Of a stretch of DNA of 64,000 nt, positions 60,024 to 64,000 are shown in pieces. Positions within the stretch are counted from its first letter, which is position 1; every line of letters starts with the position of its first letter. This DNA comes from Deinococcus psychrotolerans. Lineage in GTDB: Bacteria > Deinococcota > Deinococci > Deinococcales > Deinococcaceae. Made by a program: the position numbers and the translations under genes. Below the pieces are notes generated by a model. The model worked only from the letters and a program-made list of their open reading frames with translations, was not told the origin of the DNA and searched no databases. The stretch spans positions 62,001 to 126,000 of the forward strand of contig NZ_CP034184.1 of NCBI RefSeq assembly GCF_003860465.1. The letters run 5' to 3'.

Positions 60024-61232
60024 ATGGAGATGCCTTGGTGGACTCCGTCCAATGAGGTTCAGGTCATGGCCCATGCGGTTGACCAGTACGGAGAGCGCTG
60101 GCGGTCATCAGTAACGTTCATAACCACGCCCGATGGTCATCTGAACTTAGGTCGGCAAGCCCCCCTCAGCGGCAGCTACCGTGGCATTGACCCCGGCGGA
60201 CTGCTGTGTAGCCTGCGGCCCCGCCCGGACCTGTCGCCCGCTTACTTCGAGCCATCCCCTGGCGGTTATGACGTTACAGTCTCCGTGACATTGGGCGGTG
60301 CGCTGCTTTCCCAGACCTCTACACACCGACTGATGTGTAGTCCAGACCTGCATAAAGCGTCTGTCCGCGAGCGGGAATTGGTGGGCACCCTGTTTCGCCC
60401 GCCCAGCGCCCAAACATTGCGGAGAGCGTGTATCCGCCTGGGCGGCTCGGAGGGTGGATTGTACGACACGGAGGGCGCTCACCTGGCCTCCGAGGGCTTC
60501 ATGGTCTTCAGTCTCGCCTACTTCGGCGTTCCAGACACGGAGTTGCCCAATCAGCTGATCAACATTCCGCTGGAGTACTTTCAGCGGGCTCTGGCCTTCC
60601 TGCAAGCGCAGCCGGAAGTGGCAGGGCGGCGCGTCGGGATTACCGGGGCGTCCAAAGGCGGTGAAGCCGCTCTTCTCATCGTCGCCACCTTTCCAGACGC
60701 CATTGGCGCTGTCGCCGCCTTCTCGCCGAGTGGCTTAATCTTTGAGGGCATTGACCGCACGGGCACATTCCCCGCTGGACAGGCGATGTCGTCGTGGTCT
60801 CTGGACGATCAGCCGCTGCCTTACCTCGCTTACCGGACCGACTGGGATGCTCTGTTCGCGGAACCAGGCCCTTTCAGCATGACCCCGGCGCACTGGGAGG
60901 CCGTTGCAGCGGCCTCTCCCCAAGAGGTTGCGGCGGCCACGATTCCGGTCGAGCGTATCGACGGGGCGGTGTTGCTGGTCAGCGGCGAGCAGGATCAGGC
61001 GTGGCAGGCCACGGCGTTGAGTAGACGCGTTGAGGAGCGCCGCAAGCAGGCGAACCTGCCTGCGCAACATCTGTGGCATCCACGGGATGGACACGCTCTG
61101 AGCCTTCCTGGACTGCCCACGTACACCTCGGTACCCTGGACAGCCATGGGTAGAGATGACGATGCCAACGCTCGACTTCAATTCGAAGGATGGCAGGCAA
61201 GATTGGAGACTTTGAGCGCGGCTTGGTATTGA
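60024..61232 (+). CDS. BAAT-family acyl-CoA thioesterase-like hydrolase
   Basis: 402 residues. Matches the bile-acid-CoA:amino-acid N-acyltransferase/acyl-CoA hydrolase family: LLCSLRP-type N-domain (PLSGSYRGIDPGGLLCSLRP), GGSEGGL, LAYFGVPDTELPNQLINIPL, nucleophile in ITGASKGGEAALL, Asp in LLVSGEQDQAWQ and His in RDGHALSLPG. The N-terminal Ig-like domain seems ~20 residues short, so the true start may be upstream in a disturbed frame, or the gene may be slightly truncated. It probably acts on acyl-thioesters; substrate unknown. Confidence 0.8.
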   Translation: MEMPWWTPSNEVQVMAHAVDQYGERWRSSVTFITTPDGHLNLGRQAPLSGSYRGIDPGGLLCSLRPRPDLSPAYFEPSPGGYDVTVSVTLGGALLSQTSTHRLMCSPDLHKASVRERELVGTLFRPPSAQTLRRACIRLGGSEGGLYDTEGAHLASEGFMVFSLAYFGVPDTELPNQLINIPLEYFQRALAFLQAQPEVAGRRVGITGASKGGEAALLIVATFPDAIGAVAAFSPSGLIFEGIDRTGTFPAGQAMSSWSLDDQPLPYLAYRTDWDALFAEPGPFSMTPAHWEAVAAASPQEVAAATIPVERIDGAVLLVSGEQDQAWQATALSRRVEERRKQANLPAQHLWHPRDGHALSLPGLPTYTSVPWTAMGRDDDANARLQFEGWQARLETLSAAWY

Positions 61233-61334
61233 AATCGCCTGGTGACAGTTTTCCGCATGCCTGGAAGAACTTTTCCTTACGAGGCCGAGTTGAACTTCTC
61301 ACCACCCGTCAGCACCGCCCCGGCATCATCAAGC

Positions 61335-62192
61335 ATGTCACTCAAACAGCTGGTTCTGGCTGGAGCGCTGCTCCTTGGTATTGCCCAGGCGCAGTTCGCT
61401 TCCACGCTGGACCCGTCAGCTCAGGAGCTGCTCCAGCGCGTCACAGGCGGCGGTCAGGAGGGGCCGGTTGTCCAGCTTGGCGGCGCACCCGCCGACCTGC
61501 TCAAGGCCCTTCCTCCAGGCAGTCGGGTGATCGGCACCGTCACCTACCCTGGTTTACCTGGCCGTGGACCAGGCGGGAACACCACGGTCTACTTCGACTC
61601 GTCCCTACCGCCGGGCCAGGTCGTCAAGAGCTTCGCCGCGACGCTGGGCCCAACCTGGAAGCAGGCCACCGGAACGCTGTCGCCGTATGAAGCGCAGGGC
61701 GGCTTTCAGCAGAGTGCCCAGATCACCCAGACTACATTCTACCGCACGACGCCGCCACAGATCTTGCGGGTGTCGACGCAGGTGGTCGGCGCTGTGACTC
61801 AGGTTAGCCTCAGTCGACAAGAGGACGAGAACGTCAAGCAGACCATTCCTTACCTGGCTGCGCCCCCACCGCTGCCGCCGGGCTTTCTGACATTGCCCAA
61901 GCTCAGTGCGCCCAAAGGTAGCACCGTGAACTTATCTGGAACGGGCAACAGCAGTGATGGCATAACCCAGAACGCGCGGATCGAAACCAAACTCAGCCGT
62001 CAGGAGGTGATAAACCACTACGCCGCGCAGCTTCGTCAGGCGGGCTGGACGCTGGTAACCCAGGCGAACGTGTCCACGGCATCAAGTTCCATCTGGACGT
62101 TCAAGCAAGATGGCCGCGACCGCCTCGGCATCCTGATCATCGCTGGAACCTCGCCCTACTCCGGCACGTTGATCTCTCAGGGAACGCGCTGA
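61335..62192 (+). CDS. secreted hypothetical protein
   Basis: 285 residues from ATG 61335; an upstream in-frame ATG 61242 would hide the signal peptide MSLKQLVLAGALLLGIAQAQ. The mature part has two similar ~100-residue halves: TVYFDSSLPPGQVVKSFAAT, LGPTWKQAT and later IETKLSRQEVINHYAAQLR, QAGWTLVTQ, each a helix followed by strands ending W. It looks like a periplasmic two-domain protein. No family recognised; 102 bases after the BAAT-like gene. Confidence 0.7.
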   Translation: MSLKQLVLAGALLLGIAQAQFASTLDPSAQELLQRVTGGGQEGPVVQLGGAPADLLKALPPGSRVIGTVTYPGLPGRGPGGNTTVYFDSSLPPGQVVKSFAATLGPTWKQATGTLSPYEAQGGFQQSAQITQTTFYRTTPPQILRVSTQVVGAVTQVSLSRQEDENVKQTIPYLAAPPPLPPGFLTLPKLSAPKGSTVNLSGTGNSSDGITQNARIETKLSRQEVINHYAAQLRQAGWTLVTQANVSTASSSIWTFKQDGRDRLGILIIAGTSPYSGTLISQGTR

Positions 62193-62514
62193 AGGGATGT
62201 AAGACTGATCATGGTAGTCACCGTGCTTGCCCTCCCAACGGGCGCGTCCGTTTCCGTGGCGGTGGAGAACCGCAGGTTCGCGCTGTAGCCCCGGACGCCG
62301 TATTCACGCCTGAGGGGGGCGAAGTCCACCGCCGGGATCTTGATCTCCTGTCAATCAAGGCCGCAAAGAAAGAACGTGACTTCACGGGTGTGCCCATCTG
62401 GTGGGAAGATCTACATGCTCAACGAGGTGGATGCCAGCCTGCGACGCGTTTATCCTGCGGCAGCGATGGCATACGCTGCTAGCAAACACGCTCCAGCTTA
62501 GAGCCGACGCACAC
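62193..62514. other. 322-bp interval without supported gene
   Basis: On the minus strand PLRREYGVRGYSANLRFSTA and on the plus strand FTGVPIWWEDLHAQRG look protein-like but no start, frame continuity or family can be given. It may hold degraded DNA. Confidence 0.4.
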
Positions 62515-62952
62515 TCATTCTTCTATGACCGTGCCACTGTCGATTTTTGCAGACCGCTGATAAGCCCGCCAGAGCGCATCAAGTTGCCGCGTGCGCTCAG
62601 GGGAAGGGGTGCCGAGTGGCCCCGACATGATCAAGCTCAACCAGATGTGCCAGGCGTCCTCGTTCCCCGTCGAGGCTTCTGTCCGCCATGCTCCGGCCCG
62701 CACCACCCACTGCTCGCGGAGTTGCTGCGCTAAACTCAGCAGCACGCGCACGTCACGCCCAGACGCCTCCCGCTGACTCAGGCTAAGGGCATTCGCTTGC
62801 CACTCCCGACAAGCCACTTCAGTCTCAGCACACACCTGATCCACCTGCGCCAACCAATGCAGGGCCGCGCCGAAGTCATCCGCCGGTTTGAGCAGCCAAC
62901 TCAGCAGCCGCGCTCTGGCCGCGTGCCGTTGGGCCTGCGTGTCAAAGGTCAT
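62515..62952 (-). CDS. hypothetical helical protein coupled to nuclease fragment
   Basis: 145 residues from ATG 62952, one base after the stop of the upstream gene. All helical, rich in Arg and Trp: TFDTQAQRHAARARLLSWLL, ALSLSQREASGRDVRVLLSL, QLREQWVVRAGAW, LDALWRAYQRSAK. No signal. It looks like an accessory protein that binds a nucleic acid or a partner, but nothing is recognised. Confidence 0.55.
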   Translation of the reverse strand: MTFDTQAQRHAARARLLSWLLKPADDFGAALHWLAQVDQVCAETEVACREWQANALSLSQREASGRDVRVLLSLAQQLREQWVVRAGAWRTEASTGNEDAWHIWLSLIMSGPLGTPSPERTRQLDALWRAYQRSAKIDSGTVIEE

Positions 62953-62953
62953 G

Positions 62954-63520
62954 TCACGAACGTTCCGCTTCAATGGGCGGGTCATGCTCTACGCCGGCTT
63001 GATCCGTGTCTGCGTCTCGCTGTACGAGTTTGATCTTGGTGAGTTTGCCCTTGAGGACTTCGAGCGAATATTCACCGCTTTGAAACAGCTCACCGCTGAG
63101 CTTGTCTGGCAATTCCACCACCAGGACGTGATGTTCAGCGTCATAGCTGATCTCTACTTTGGCGCGGGCGTGGCGCTCTTTGGTGGCGGCTAACTTCTTG
63201 GTGCTGGCCTGAATAAAGGCCCCGCGCCGATGCCCACCGTCCTTCAGGGCGACCAAATCACCGGCTTTGGGCAGACTGACATCCATTTTGGTATTGAGGT
63301 AGCCCGCGAGGTTGTTTCGTGCCGAGACTTCGCCGTGAGTCAAGATCACGCGGCCCGCTGGATAACGGCTGATCAGTCCAATGAGGCCGCCCCGATCCGC
63401 GTGGGCGGAGAGGTAGAAGCGCTCTACCCGCGAGTACGCCGAGACAGGTTCCAAATTCCCTCGAATCGCCTGAACGACCAAATTTCCCTCACGTCGAGCA
63501 TTCGCGTTATAGCTGCTCAC
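62954..63520 (-). CDS. beta-CASP/RMMBL nuclease C-terminal fragment
   Basis: 188 residues. The central VERFYLSAHADRGGLIGLIS, then YPAGRVILTHGEVSARNNLA and VSLPKAGDLVALKDG, is the RMMBL (RNA-metabolising metallo-beta-lactamase specificity) region with its conserved HAD and HGE motifs. The beta-lactamase core with HxHxDH is not encoded, and upstream to 63910 none is seen. The C-terminal ~85 residues (AKVEISYDAEHHVLVVELPD, VLKGKLTKIKLVQ) are an unusual beta-rich extension. Either a truncated enzyme or a stand-alone RNA-binding unit. Confidence 0.65.
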   Translation of the reverse strand: MSSYNANARREGNLVVQAIRGNLEPVSAYSRVERFYLSAHADRGGLIGLISRYPAGRVILTHGEVSARNNLAGYLNTKMDVSLPKAGDLVALKDGGHRRGAFIQASTKKLAATKERHARAKVEISYDAEHHVLVVELPDKLSGELFQSGEYSLEVLKGKLTKIKLVQRDADTDQAGVEHDPPIEAERS

Positions 63521-63910
63521 TGTAACTCTGAGGGTCCCACTTACCCTGCCTTAACCGCTGCTGGTCCTTCAACGGCCGCCTGCTTCTGTTGGGTTGTGAT
63601 GAGTGCCGGTGCAAAGGAACCGCTTTTGCTAAAAAGAGCATCCGCAACATCTAGAAAACGATTCCCAATTGAGTTGAGGTAGAGCAGTTCGGAGCTTATC
63701 TTCAGGACGGTCACAAAAAGGCGACGCTGATTCACGAACTGAGGATCAGACTGGGAACGGTGTACCAAAGACAACAACAGACATCTTCAGATAGACCGGG
63801 CGGAGCGGGCAGGCCCCATACCATCCGGGAGGAGTGACGTTCATCCGGGCGTACGTTCACAGCGAGGGTGCCGTTTTGCCCAAAACATTCGCGGGAGATC
63901 TCGCAACTCA
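63521..63910. other. 390-bp interval before HD-GYP end
   Basis: The minus-strand frame ending at 63541 has FVTVLKISSELLYLNSIGNR then FLDVADALF, which looks like a sensor-type helix pair, but it has no good start (TTG only). No other gene is supported. Confidence 0.4.
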
Positions 63911-64000
63911 TCAAGTGCAGTGTTTGCAAGCTGGGAAGCCGAGAACCTCAGTGGTGAAAGCCCGCACCAGCTCCGGATCAAACTGCGTGCCAGTTCCAGC
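63911..64000 (-). CDS. HD-GYP-domain protein, C-terminal end only
   Basis: The last ~29 residues before TGA 63913-63911. The frame reads GTGTQFDPELVRAFTTEVLG then FPACKHCT. The GTQFDPELV.AF segment is the hallmark ending of HD-GYP c-di-GMP phosphodiesterases, in which it follows the GYP motif. The rest lies beyond the window. It adds a third kind of c-di-GMP enzyme to the region. Confidence 0.6.
   Translation of the reverse strand, partial: AGTGTQFDPELVRAFTTEVLGFPACKHCT

Noticed and set aside
1..64000. CRISPR arrays, tRNA and rRNA genes
   Set aside because: No regularly spaced repeat array and no rRNA or tRNA-like sequence was seen by reading; a tRNAscan and Infernal run would be decisive.

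Overview
The window looks like an accessory region, probably part of a plasmid, megaplasmid or genomic island, of a Deinococcus-type bacterium. The reasons are high-GC codon use, a PRTRC-type ThiF relic, several LOV/GGDEF/EAL light-signalling proteins, a photolyase joined to a uracil-DNA glycosylase, and many insertion sequences (IS3, IS200/IS605, ISL3, IS110, IS4-like, IS5, Tn3) with their debris. Genus and replicon type are inferences. No rRNA, tRNA or CRISPR array was seen.

Layout. 0-5.7 kb: tightly packed operon of a type IA topoisomerase (5' end outside the window), a large protein with a DUF2325-like end, a small protein and a HelD-like SF1 helicase. 5.7-10.2 kb: two unknown genes, an intact IS3 element with a classical A_AAA_AAG frameshift site, and an IS200-type tnpA remnant. 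10.2-13.1 kb: a decayed TMEM175-like channel gene and a PadR-DUF1048-ABC drug exporter operon. 13.3-17.7 kb: a graveyard of broken genes (ada, ISL3 transposase, AraC regulator, Tn3 transposase, oxidoreductase, PRTRC ThiF) around one intact reductase. 17.8-23 kb: plasmid-type hypothetical genes, including a protein built of repeated ~85-residue units and two tiny acidic paralogues. 23.1-23.4 kb: abutting ends of three different ISs.

23.4-35.5 kb: the main metabolic block, an alpha-1,6-mannan utilisation locus. It has a sugar-binding protein, two permeases, a GntR/LacI-type regulator, two secreted GH76 endo-mannanases with CBM35/CBM6-like modules, two signal-less GH76 enzymes and a GH125 exo-mannosidase. 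The secreted enzymes would cut fungal mannan outside, the ABC importer would take up the pieces (its ATPase is not encoded here), and the signal-less GH76 and GH125 enzymes would finish the work inside. A PhyH dioxygenase and an IS4-like element follow.

38-54 kb: signalling and regulation. There is an Rcp-like response regulator translationally coupled to a LOV-diguanylate cyclase, a second PAS(LOV-like)-GGDEF plus EAL pair, kinase fragments, and three PadR/HAAS-membrane-protein pairs. Two of these are a long direct duplication and the third has a perfect 34-nt operator palindrome. A secreted S33 peptidase and another IS3 element lie between them.

53.5-64 kb: a secreted HNH nuclease, the photolyase-UDG fusion, a DUF4157-containing polymorphic-toxin-like protein followed by an overlapping probable immunity gene, a BAAT-like acyl hydrolase, a secreted protein, a truncated beta-CASP nuclease fragment, and the end of an HD-GYP protein at the right edge.
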